NCBI GenBank assembly: GCA_035510695.1
Contig: DATKGO010000027.1
Coordinates: forward strand, 1-15,632
Origin: DAIDHK01 sp035510695
GTDB lineage: Bacteria > Patescibacteriota > Microgenomatia > Levybacterales > UBA12049
Length of the DNA stretch: 15,632 nucleotides
Reading direction: 5' to 3'
A program made the position numbers and the translations under genes. Positions 1 through 6,024 of the stretch are shown here, in pieces (the stretch's first letter is position 1; every line of letters starts with the position of its first letter). A model generated the notes under the pieces. The model searched no databases. It worked only from the letters and a program-made list of their open reading frames with translations, and was not told the DNA's origin.

Positions 1-147
1 ATTAATGATGCCCTTTACAAATTGGGCAGAAAAAGACAAAATACAATTCACCCCCTTTCTGTTTTGGGAATTCAAAACAACCAAAGTTTAGCAGATTGGG
101 GGCTTTTTTATGTTTTGGCCTTAAAGTGGGGTAATGTCAGCAAATGA
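1..147 (+). CDS. C-terminal end of an unidentified protein (partial)
   Basis: This frame is open from the first base of the window and stops with TGA at 145-147, giving 48 residues with no start inside the window. The end reads ...SLADWGLFYVLALKWGNVSK, which is mildly hydrophobic; I do not recognise the family. Its last 14 bases overlap the ATG of the methyltransferase gene at 134, the sort of stop/start overlap seen in translationally coupled genes. An alternative is that this frame is really the N-terminal part of the methyltransferase, separated from it by a frameshift near 127-135. A second short open frame (5-91, ending TAG) covers the same bases, so the choice rests on length and on the overlap. 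Confidence 0.45.
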   Translation: MNDALYKLGRKRQNTIHPLSVLGIQNNQSLADWGLFYVLALKWGNVSK

Positions 148-562
148 ACGGCTTGACGTTATGCTTGAATTAAGTCAAATTCAACCCGGACAAAAAACAA
201 TTGATTTGGGCTCGGGTGATGGAAGAGTAGTCATAGCTATGGCTAAATTAGGAGCGCAAGCGCACGGAATTGAAATTGATCCGGGACGCGTTGAGCTGGC
301 AAGAAACAATATTCTAAAGGAAAATCTATTAGACAAGGCGATCATTACTCAAGGCAATTTTTGGAACGAAGACTTGGGCGAGTTCGATATCATTACACTT
401 TATGGTATTACGGGAATTATGGAAAGATTAGAAAAAAAATTGAAAATTGAAATGAAGCCGGGAAGCAAGGTAATTTCTAATTTTTTCCAATTTCCCAATT
501 GGTATCCGGCAAAAAACAAATCCAACATTTTCGTCTATTCACTCTCAAACAATAAAGATTAA
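134..562 (+). CDS. FAM173/ATPSCKMT-like class I SAM-dependent methyltransferase
   Basis: A 142-residue Rossmann-fold methyltransferase. The SAM-binding motif I is DLGSGDGRVVIA (about residues 25-36), followed by the acidic motif II GIEIDPGRVELAR (about 45-57). The later blocks GNFW...DIITLYGITGIMERLEKKL and MKPGSKVISNFFQFPNW match the pattern of the FAM173 family, whose eukaryotic members trimethylate a lysine of ATP synthase subunit c or related mitochondrial proteins; the bacterial substrate is unknown. Family members usually carry a hydrophobic N-terminal segment and a P-[FY]-VP block before the MLEL helix. Here the protein starts directly at SANERLDVMLEL, so that part is missing or lies in the overlapping upstream frame. 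It ends 6 bases before a convergent gene. The fold is certain; the family assignment is fairly sure and the substrate is not known. Confidence 0.85.
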   Translation: MSANERLDVMLELSQIQPGQKTIDLGSGDGRVVIAMAKLGAQAHGIEIDPGRVELARNNILKENLLDKAIITQGNFWNEDLGEFDIITLYGITGIMERLEKKLKIEMKPGSKVISNFFQFPNWYPAKNKSNIFVYSLSNNKD

Positions 563-568
563 ATGGGG

Positions 569-1435
569 CTAGGCAAATTCGATATTTTTCCCGTCATCTT
601 CAGCCAACAAATTAGCCACTGAAACCGTTGGGGGACCAAAATTATAAGCATTTACGGCTGGCTGCTGAGTATCACCTGCTGGCATCTGGTCAATATTGGC
701 GGTAGTCGCTTCTTGCAAGTCCTGCATATTCTGTTGGGCTTTTTCAACAGCAATTGTCGCCGAATCCCGGCCGGTTACCGGTTGAGAAACTTGTTCAATA
801 GAAACAGGCGGCATTGCAATATCTGGATTCAATTGCGGCGAGGCTTGTTCAACTACAGTCTGAGTAGGCAAAGGCGTTATATTGGGACCGCCTAAATTTC
901 CGACTAGTGGGGCTGATACTGTAATAGGCTGCACCGGTGTTGTTGACTCAACCGTATTCTCTACACCAACGCTGGACGGCATTGAAGCCTTGGGGTATGG
1001 TAGTGACGTAGACGTATCTACTGTAGCAGCAGGAGTAATATTCGTAGCACTATCATCAGCTTTTTCTATAAAAGCATCGTATTTAGGTAATCCCGGGGGA
1101 GATTGAACGGCCATAGACGCCGGTTGTTCGACGCTAGGCTGTTTATTATCCTCCACAGGGGCCTCTGTGTCAGCCTTATGAATGACATCGCCATTGGGGG
1201 GAAGATTATCATGCATCGATTTAATAATGGTCGTAATATCTTGTAAATTATTTTGCATGTGAAGTAAAATCTGCTTTATTTGTTCTAATTCTCCGGCTTT
1301 TTCCTTAACAATTGAATCAGCACCAAGCTTGTCATTCGAACTTGAATCAATTGTGGTAGCTTCCTTTGATTGAGCAGTTGATAAATCTTGAACTGACGAA
1401 GGCTCAGTATTAAATATACTTCCAAGTATTGGCAT
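569..1435 (-). CDS. Thr/Pro/Gln-rich coiled-coil protein of unknown function
   Basis: I do not recognise this 288-residue protein. Residues 1-40 are Ser/Thr rich. Residues about 41-78 (KEKAGELEQIKQILLHMQNN and onward) form a likely coiled coil or amphipathic helix. Residues 80-220 are a low-complexity stretch rich in Pro, Thr, Val and Gln, probably disordered, and a second helical segment lies around 228-247. There is no signal peptide or membrane segment, so it is probably cytoplasmic. The gene starts 39 bases downstream of the dnaJ stop on the same strand, but it has its own promoter-like sequence (1442-1470) and no Shine-Dalgarno, so it need not be part of the heat-shock operon. The reading frame is well supported by length; function cannot be inferred. 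Confidence 0.75.
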   Translation of the reverse strand: MPILGSIFNTEPSSVQDLSTAQSKEATTIDSSSNDKLGADSIVKEKAGELEQIKQILLHMQNNLQDITTIIKSMHDNLPPNGDVIHKADTEAPVEDNKQPSVEQPASMAVQSPPGLPKYDAFIEKADDSATNITPAATVDTSTSLPYPKASMPSSVGVENTVESTTPVQPITVSAPLVGNLGGPNITPLPTQTVVEQASPQLNPDIAMPPVSIEQVSQPVTGRDSATIAVEKAQQNMQDLQEATTANIDQMPAGDTQQPAVNAYNFGPPTVSVANLLAEDDGKNIEFA

Positions 1436-1441
1436 TATAAT

Positions 1442-1470
1442 ATTGTTAATTTTTTTTACGAAAAAGTCAA
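1442..1470 (-). promoter_or_regulatory. Predicted sigma70-type promoter, apparently leaderless
   Basis: Reading the minus strand, TTGACT (1470-1465) is followed after exactly 17 bases by AACAAT (1447-1442), then six bases (ATTATA) and the ATG at 1435. The expected transcription start would fall on or next to the A of the ATG. The -35 box matches 5 of 6 positions and the -10 box 4 of 6, so this is moderate evidence on its own. It fits the pattern at other genes in the window. Confidence 0.45.
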
Positions 1471-1474
1471 GTGT

Positions 1475-2365
1475 TTAAAACCATTTCTTATTTTTCTCGG
1501 AATCAAGATTATCAAATTCTTCCAATAGCTCTTTTTGTTTTTTCGTTACATGTTTGGGTACAATAATTTTTACCCTGACATAATGATCGCCGTGTCCGGA
1601 TGAATGAATCCGCGGCATACCTTTCCCGCTCAAACGAATCAACGTATTGGGCTGCGTTCCCGGAGAAATTCTGATTTTCACCTTATCCAAAACGGTCTGA
1701 ACTTCAACTTCCGCGCCCAGTACCGCTTGAGCAAAAGTAATTTCTTCATCAGTAATTATATCCGCACCTTCCCGATGGAAACGCTTATCAGGAGTCACCT
1801 CAAGCACAATATCATAGGTACTAAAACGAATTCGCGAACCGTTATCTACCCCGGCCGGAATTTTTATCTTTTGTTTTTTATTATCAATGCTGACTTCTTT
1901 TTCTATTCCCCTAACCGCATCCTGAAAGGAAATAGTCAAAGAATATACCGGACGACGGGTTTGCTGCCCAAACGGTGAAGCTCCACCAAAAAATTGTTCA
2001 AAAATGTCAAAAGGATCGGAAAATCCACCGAAATCAAAACCTTGATCACTACCAGTGCTGGTATATGTATAACGGAACGGACCGCCCTGACCACCACCGA
2101 AAGGATTGGCGCCGCCGAAGGGATTTTGTCCGGCTCCTTGTTCAAAAGCAGCATGACCATATTGATCATAAGCCTGTTTTTTTTGGGCATCCGACAAAAC
2201 TTCGTAAGCTTTATTAATTTCTTTGAATTTCTCTTCCGCCTCTTTAGTTTTATTGCGATCGGGATGATACTGTAAGGCCAATTTGCGATACGCGCTCTTA
2301 ATTTCACTTGCAGAAGCGGACTTATTTACGCCTAAAATACTGTAATAATCTTGTGAATTTGCCAT
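1475..2365 (-). CDS. dnaJ: DnaJ-class (type B, zinc-finger-less) Hsp40 co-chaperone
   Basis: A 296-residue J-domain protein that should stimulate the ATPase of the DnaK encoded just upstream and deliver unfolded substrates. The J domain spans residues 5-72, with the HPD tripeptide at 34-36. A long Gly/Phe-rich linker with repeated NPFGG motifs covers about 76-135, and the two beta-sandwich substrate-binding domains lie at about 138-280. There are no CxxCxGxG repeats, so it is a type B (CbpA/DnaJ2-like) Hsp40 rather than classical zinc-finger DnaJ; no other DnaJ is visible here. It is last in the hrcA-grpE-dnaK-dnaJ order but is separated from dnaK by a terminator and a repeat. A weak TATAAA box (2381-2376) lies 10 bases before the ATG, so it may also be transcribed separately. 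Confidence 0.95.
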   Translation of the reverse strand: MANSQDYYSILGVNKSASASEIKSAYRKLALQYHPDRNKTKEAEEKFKEINKAYEVLSDAQKKQAYDQYGHAAFEQGAGQNPFGGANPFGGGQGGPFRYTYTSTGSDQGFDFGGFSDPFDIFEQFFGGASPFGQQTRRPVYSLTISFQDAVRGIEKEVSIDNKKQKIKIPAGVDNGSRIRFSTYDIVLEVTPDKRFHREGADIITDEEITFAQAVLGAEVEVQTVLDKVKIRISPGTQPNTLIRLSGKGMPRIHSSGHGDHYVRVKIIVPKHVTKKQKELLEEFDNLDSEKNKKWF

Positions 2366-2382
2366 ACAATTTTAATTTATAC

Positions 2383-2406
2383 AAAAAAAGCGCATACGCT
2401 GCGCTT
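2383..2406 (-). terminator. Rho-independent terminator after dnaK
   Basis: On the minus strand the sequence is AAGCGCA (2406-2400), loop GCGTA (2399-2395), TGCGCTT (2394-2388), running into an unbroken T tract that ends at 2383. The 7-base-pair perfect GC-rich stem followed by T7 is a canonical intrinsic terminator. It lies 83 bases past the dnaK stop and 17 bases before the dnaJ start, so it probably reduces readthrough into dnaJ. Confidence 0.75.
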
Positions 2407-2414
2407 AATATTAT

Positions 2415-2484
2415 TGTCATGCTGAATTTATTTCAGCATCCTCTTAATATGAGCAGAAGATCCTGAAACAAGTTCAGGATGACA
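2415..2484. repeat. Inverted pair of palindromic GTCATnCTGAA-type elements
   Basis: Two copies of one element of about 27 bases face each other between dnaK and dnaJ. Copy A (2416-2442) has arms ATGCTGAA (2419-2426) and TTCAGCAT (2432-2439) around a 5-base loop. Copy B, inverted (2458-2484), has arms ATCCTGAA (2460-2467) and TTCAGGAT (2473-2480), also around a 5-base loop. The outer ends TGTCAT and ATGACA are inverted too, so the 70 bases form a composite palindrome. A related hairpin lies inside the GT39-like gene at 10801-10821. TATTATT occurs just left (2409-2415) and near the right end (2488-2494, over the dnaK stop); it may be a chance AT-rich match or a target duplication. Confidence 0.8.
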
Positions 2485-2489
2485 GAGTA

Positions 2490-4397
2490 TTATTCTACCA
2501 CTTCCCCTTCAACCGGTTCGTCTTTGTCCGACGTAGCCTTAGCTGAGTCGGATTTCCCTTCTTTTTCGTCTTTTCCAATTTCTTCCCCTTTTTGCGCTTG
2601 CTGCCCTTGCTGATAAGCTGCCTGACCGATTTTTTGTAAAGTATCGGATAATTCAGTTGTTTTAGCTTCCAAATCCTCTTTAGAACCGGAATCCAAAATA
2701 TCTTTCAAGGCCTTGACTTTACCTTCAACCTCTGTTTTCACATCTGCGGGCACTTTATCTCCGGCGTCTTTTAAAGCTTTTTCCGCTGTGAAAATCAAAG
2801 AGTCAGCATGATTTCTGGCTTCAACTTTTTCCTTTTTTTCCTCATCTTCTTTAGCGTGCAATTCAGCTTCTTTAGTCATTTTTTCAACTTCATCTTTCGA
2901 TAAACCGGTTGAGCCGGTAATTTTTATACTTTGAACTTTACCCGAAGCCTTATCCTGGGCTTTTACATTTAAAATACCGTTAGCATCAATATCAAAAGTT
3001 ACTTCAATCTGGGGCATACCACGGGGAGCCGGCGGAATTCCGTCAAGAATAAACCGACCTAATGATTTATTGTCCGAAGCCATTGGCCGTTCACCTTGCA
3101 AAATATTAATTTCTACTTGTGTCTGATTATCGGCAGCTGTTGAAAATACTTGAGATTTTGCAGTCGGGACAGTCGTATTGCGAGGAATTAACGGCGTAGC
3201 TACACTTCCCATGGTTTCAATACCCAATGTTAAAGGTGTTACGTCCAGTAATAAAACATCTTTTACATCACCGGCCAAAACTCCTCCTTGAATTGCTGCA
3301 CCAAGCGCTACTACTTCATCGGGATTAACTGATTTATTCGGTTCCTTGCCGAAAAATTTAGTAACTACTTCAATAACTTTCGGCATTCTGGTCATTCCAC
3401 CCACCATCACAACTTCTTGCACATCTCCGGCTTTAACTCCTGCATCTTTCAAAGCCAATTCAACCGGCTTAAGAGTTTTCTGAATTAAATCATCCACCAA
3501 TTGTTCAAGTTTTGCACGAGTTAAAGTCATGGTCAAATGCAACGGTCCATTAGAACCTTGCGTAATAAAAGGCTGGTTAATTTGCGCCTCCTGTGAAGAA
3601 GACAATTCGATTTTGGCTTTTTCGGCCGATTCGCGCAATCTTTGTAAAGCTTGGGGGTCTTTTTTCAAATCAATATTATTTTCTTTCTTAAATTCATCCG
3701 CCAAATAATCAACAATTTTCTGATCAAAATCATCTCCTCCCAAATGCGTATCGCCATTGGTAGATTTTACTTCGGTTACACCTTCGCCAAGTTCAAGGAT
3801 AGAAATATCAAACGTTCCACCCCCCAAATCATATACGGCAATCGTATGAGCTTGTTTTTTATCCAGACCATAAGCCAAGGCTGCAGCTGTCGGTTCATTA
3901 ATAATACGCGTTACTTCTAGTCCGGCAATTTCTCCGGCCTGTTTAGTAGCTTGACGCTGCGAATCGTCAAAATACGCCGGCACCGTAATAACCGCCTGTG
4001 TTACCTTATCACCCAAATACGCTTCGGCATCCGTTTTAATTTTCTGCAGAATCATAGCGGAAATTTCCTGAGGAGTGTAGGTCTTACCGTCAACCTCAAC
4101 CACTGCCATATCATCACGACCGGCCTTCACAGTGTAAGGCAACCATTTCATGTCAAACTGCACCGATTCATCATGAAATTTTTTCCCCATTAAACGCTTA
4201 ATGGAAAAAATTGTTTCTTTTGATTTTAAGACCAACTGGCGTTTTGCCACATCTCCGACTACATGAGTTTTCGGGTCCACCACTGAAGGAATTGTGTTGC
4301 GACCTTCGGCAGAGTGGATCACTTTCGGTGATCCGCCTTCCATCACTGCAACACATGAATTTGTAGTTCCTAAATCGATTCCAATTATTTTACTCAT
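2490..4397 (-). CDS. dnaK: Molecular chaperone DnaK (Hsp70)
   Basis: A 635-residue Hsp70 of normal length. The nucleotide-binding domain shows the phosphate-1 loop IGIDLGTTNSCVAV (5-18), INEPTAAALAYGL (166-178), phosphate-2 DLGGGTFDIS (190-199) and the adenosine motif VVMVGGMTRMP (329-339). The interdomain linker VLLLDVTP (381-388) leads into the beta-sandwich substrate domain (PTAKSQVFSTAADNQTQVEI region) and a charged helical lid. It acts in the cytoplasm with GrpE as exchange factor and the type B DnaJ as co-chaperone. The tail is Lys/Glu/Asp rich and ends EPVEGEVVE. Residues 616-624 (SDSAKATSD) are encoded by an imperfect palindrome that looks inserted (2527-2552). The start follows grpE by 40 bases, with no clear Shine-Dalgarno. 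Confidence 0.99.
   Translation of the reverse strand: MSKIIGIDLGTTNSCVAVMEGGSPKVIHSAEGRNTIPSVVDPKTHVVGDVAKRQLVLKSKETIFSIKRLMGKKFHDESVQFDMKWLPYTVKAGRDDMAVVEVDGKTYTPQEISAMILQKIKTDAEAYLGDKVTQAVITVPAYFDDSQRQATKQAGEIAGLEVTRIINEPTAAALAYGLDKKQAHTIAVYDLGGGTFDISILELGEGVTEVKSTNGDTHLGGDDFDQKIVDYLADEFKKENNIDLKKDPQALQRLRESAEKAKIELSSSQEAQINQPFITQGSNGPLHLTMTLTRAKLEQLVDDLIQKTLKPVELALKDAGVKAGDVQEVVMVGGMTRMPKVIEVVTKFFGKEPNKSVNPDEVVALGAAIQGGVLAGDVKDVLLLDVTPLTLGIETMGSVATPLIPRNTTVPTAKSQVFSTAADNQTQVEINILQGERPMASDNKSLGRFILDGIPPAPRGMPQIEVTFDIDANGILNVKAQDKASGKVQSIKITGSTGLSKDEVEKMTKEAELHAKEDEEKKEKVEARNHADSLIFTAEKALKDAGDKVPADVKTEVEGKVKALKDILDSGSKEDLEAKTTELSDTLQKIGQAAYQQGQQAQKGEEIGKDEKEGKSDSAKATSDKDEPVEGEVVE
2527..2552. 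repeat. Imperfect palindromic element inside the dnaK tail
   Basis: Arms TCCGACGTAGC (2527-2537) and GCTGAGTCGGA (2542-2552) pair at 9 of 11 positions around a CTTA loop. In the dnaK frame it encodes SDSAKATSD (residues 616-624) in the disordered C-terminal tail. It fits a palindromic repeat inserted in frame, as in grpE, but the degenerate arms and a single copy here make this an inference. Confidence 0.55.
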
Positions 4398-4406
4398 AAT
4401 TTTTTT

Positions 4407-4437
4407 CTTTCAACTTTATAACTTTACAAACTTTCAA
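4407..4437. repeat. AT-rich short tandem repeat between grpE and dnaK
   Basis: The spacer is built from degenerate 7-9 base units CTTTCAA, CTTTATAA, CTTTACAAA, CTTTCAA. The 17 bases at 4407-4423 (CTTTCAACTTTATAACT) recur exactly at 8024-8040, just upstream of tatD. No role can be assigned. Confidence 0.6.
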
Positions 4438-4965
4438 CTAGTTGGCTTTGCCAACTGTCACTTCCGCTGCGCGTAATAATTTATCATGCAGCATAAAACC
4501 TGCTCTGATTTCATCAATTACTTTTCCTTCTTCTCCTTCAACCGTTTGAATGCAATCCATAATTGCCGGATCAAATTTCTTACCCATTGTTTCTATTCGT
4601 GTCACTCCTTCGGCTTTTAAGGCATCTAAGAATTGAGCAATGCTAACCAGCAAATTTTCATCCTGCCTGCCGGCAGGCAGGTCTTTACTATGTTTACTTG
4701 CTAAACTAAGTGTATCGAAAACCGGCAATAAATTCAAGAGAATAATTTTACCCGCATTTTTTATCCACTCACTACGTTCTTCACGAACTCGTTTCTCCAA
4801 ATTCTGATAATCCGCTAAAGCTCTGGCATATTTAGCTTTATATTCTTCTGTCTGCTGCAAATATTTTTCTTCCAAATCATTTTCAAACTCTTTTTGCTCA
4901 TCAACATGATTTATTATCTGTTCTTCTTCTTTCTTTTCAGACTTGTTTTGTTTTTTTGTATCCAT
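4438..4965 (-). CDS. grpE: Nucleotide exchange factor GrpE
   Basis: A 175-residue GrpE, the dimeric factor that releases ADP from DnaK. A charged N-terminal region leads into the long coiled-coil helix (about 25-75, with ALADYQNLEKRVREER) and then a C-terminal beta domain with FDPAIMDCIQTVEGEEGKVIDEIRAGFMLHDKLLRAAEVTV split over about 131-171. The family blocks LPVFDTLSLA, HDKLLR and AAEVTV are clear. Residues 96-101 (LPAGRQ) come from an exact 20-base palindrome in frame at 4662-4681, within the helix-linking region. The last codons (VGKAN, stop) lie in a second hairpin (4440-4456). The gene starts one base after the hrcA stop (TAATATG), so it is translated from the hrcA message. Confidence 0.97.
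   Translation of the reverse strand: MDTKKQNKSEKKEEEQIINHVDEQKEFENDLEEKYLQQTEEYKAKYARALADYQNLEKRVREERSEWIKNAGKIILLNLLPVFDTLSLASKHSKDLPAGRQDENLLVSIAQFLDALKAEGVTRIETMGKKFDPAIMDCIQTVEGEEGKVIDEIRAGFMLHDKLLRAAEVTVGKAN
4440..4456. repeat. Perfect 7-3-7 hairpin over the grpE stop region
   Basis: AGTTGGC (4440-4446), TTT, GCCAACT (4450-4456) form a perfect stem. On the coding strand the hairpin covers the VGKAN codons and the first two bases of the TAG stop. No T tract follows on the minus strand, so it is not a standard terminator; it could be an mRNA 3'-end structure between grpE and dnaK or another palindromic insert. Confidence 0.6.
4662..4681. repeat. Exact 20-base palindrome inserted in frame in grpE (LPAGRQ element)
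   Basis: The sequence CCTGCCTGCCGGCAGGCAGG is its own reverse complement over all 20 bases and is far more GC rich than the surrounding gene. Read in the grpE frame it encodes LPAGRQ. The same peptide, from this palindrome, is familiar from many CPR proteins as an in-frame repeat insertion; that is recalled knowledge, not tested here. Confidence 0.85.
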
Positions 4966-4966
4966 A

Positions 4967-5695
4967 TTATTTTAACAGCTCTTCAATTAAATTTCCAAAG
5001 TAACGAACCGTCGGCACAACTTCCTGATAATCCAAACGAACCGGTCCGAGTACACCGATTTGCCCTACATGATTAAGCCCGGTATGATATTTAGTAAAAA
5101 CACAACCATAAGGTCCATCTAACTTACTTCCCAATTCTTCTCCAACTAGAATATATGTATCTTCTTCTGTTTGAGGAGTGTTTGTAAATAAACTTTGAAA
5201 ATAACCATATTCGTCAATTGTTGAGAGTAAATTTTTAGTTACATCAATGTCAAAAAATTCCGGCATGTCTAAAATATAAGAATAGCCGGCTGCAAAAATA
5301 GTTCCTTCACCATTGGTGGCAATGGCTAAGGTTTTGGTTTTATCGGCCAGAGATTTGGTAACTTCACGCAGAAATCGCTGCTCTTGATCTCGATAATCCC
5401 AAACTTTTTCTTTCATCGCTACTTCTTCAACCGTAGATAATTCTTTTTCCTTCATTAACTCACGGACATATAGTTTCATACCGGCAGGTGTGGGTACGCG
5501 CCCAGCCGAAGTATGCGGTTTTTTCAAATAACCAAGTTCTGAAAGTTGAACCATTTCATTACGTATGGTTGCCGGTGATGCGCTGAGATTATGCTTTTTC
5601 TCCAAAGTCTCACTGCCGACAGGTTCGGCCGTATCAATATATTCTTCAATGATACTTTTGAGAATATCAATTTGCCGTTGAGTTAAATTATGCAT
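4967..5695 (-). CDS. hrcA: Heat-inducible transcription repressor HrcA (compact form)
   Basis: This is the HrcA repressor, which binds CIRCE operators and is tuned by chaperone availability. The N-terminal winged-helix domain (about 2-75) carries the classic blocks TQRQIDILKSIIEEYIDTAE, PVGSETL and SASPATIRNEMVQLSELGYL, then SAGRVPTPAG. The C-terminal GAF-like domain ends with GQIGVLGPVRLDYQEVVPTV, the family signature. At 242 residues it is about 100 shorter than typical HrcA (around 340), apparently lacking much of the inserted dimerisation domain. I chose the ATG at 5693-5695: a longer frame from a TTG at 5734 would run through the CIRCE-like site and use the -35 box as a start codon. No Shine-Dalgarno is present; the promoter geometry predicts a leader of only about 3-4 bases. 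Confidence 0.95.
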   Translation of the reverse strand: MHNLTQRQIDILKSIIEEYIDTAEPVGSETLEKKHNLSASPATIRNEMVQLSELGYLKKPHTSAGRVPTPAGMKLYVRELMKEKELSTVEEVAMKEKVWDYRDQEQRFLREVTKSLADKTKTLAIATNGEGTIFAAGYSYILDMPEFFDIDVTKNLLSTIDEYGYFQSLFTNTPQTEEDTYILVGEELGSKLDGPYGCVFTKYHTGLNHVGQIGVLGPVRLDYQEVVPTVRYFGNLIEELLK

Positions 5696-5697
5696 AA

Positions 5698-5724
5698 TTA
5701 GCAAAATGTTAACACGAGTGCCAA
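5698..5724. promoter_or_regulatory. CIRCE-like HrcA operator
   Basis: On the minus strand the site reads TTGGCACTC, nine bases, TTTTGCTAA. The consensus is TTAGCACTC-N9-GAGTGCTAA, so the left half matches 8 of 9 and the right half 6 of 9, with exactly the expected 9-base spacer. It ends 3 bases before the hrcA ATG and covers the -10 box, part of the spacer and the expected transcription start, an ideal position for repression by HrcA itself. The degenerate right half is the weak point. Confidence 0.75.
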
Positions 5725-5734
5725 AATATGTCAA
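5706..5734 (-). promoter_or_regulatory. hrcA operon promoter
   Basis: On the minus strand, a perfect -35 box TTGACA (5734-5729), a 17-base spacer, then TAACAT (5711-5706) preceded by TGT, an extended -10. Transcription should start near 5699-5698, only about 3-4 bases before the ATG at 5695. The TGA in TTGACA is also the stop codon of the small upstream gene. Confidence 0.65.
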
Positions 5735-5955
5735 GTGGTGGATCTATTTTCGCTTGGATTTATAGGTAGAACTATTGGATCTCCTTCTATCAGCGGAATA
5801 GAAGTTAAATCATTGCTAATTTTTCTTGATATATCTCTACTATTTAAAGAGTTACTAAAATCACTAACCCAATCAGCAAATATTTCCCTATACTCTTCAC
5901 TATCTGGTTTTGCTTCACTCAATAATTGCTCAAAATTCCTTCTTTCCATAAACAT
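5731..5955 (-). CDS. Small acidic protein of unknown function upstream of hrcA
   Basis: A 74-residue frame beginning ATG at 5953-5955 (a second ATG lies at 5947-5949) and ending TGA at 5733-5731. The N-terminal half is a likely amphipathic helix (MERRNFEQLLSEAKPDSEEY), followed by FADWVSDFSNSL and a Pro/Ile-rich tail. There is no membrane segment or cysteine. I do not recognise a family. Support comes from a promoter-like sequence at 5961-5989 placing +1 at or beside the first ATG, protein-like composition, and orientation ahead of hrcA. A longer frame exists on the opposite strand over these bases but reads as hydrophobic shadow sequence. It is likely a real small gene, function unknown. Confidence 0.55.
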   Translation of the reverse strand: MFMERRNFEQLLSEAKPDSEEYREIFADWVSDFSNSLNSRDISRKISNDLTSIPLIEGDPIVLPINPSENRSTT

Positions 5956-5960
5956 TATGC

Positions 5961-5989
5961 TTTTTAGCAAAAATTTCGTTGTCAGTCAA
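5961..5989 (-). promoter_or_regulatory. Predicted promoter of the small upstream gene
   Basis: On the minus strand, TTGACT (5989-5984), a 17-base spacer, TAAAAA (5966-5961), then five bases to the ATG at 5955. The geometry again predicts a leaderless transcript. The -10 box matches 4 of 6 positions. Confidence 0.4.
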
Positions 5990-6024
5990 GCGGAAGGGCT
6001 AAATTTTTGTTACCATATTAATAT

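Noticed and set aside
1936..2307. Open frames inside dnaJ in other frames and on the other strand
   Set aside because: They are shadows of the strongly conserved DnaJ coding frame and lack any conserved motif.
4967..5734. A longer HrcA starting at TTG 5734
   Set aside because: That start would be the -35 box, and the extension runs through the CIRCE-like operator; the ATG at 5695 matches the family N-terminus.
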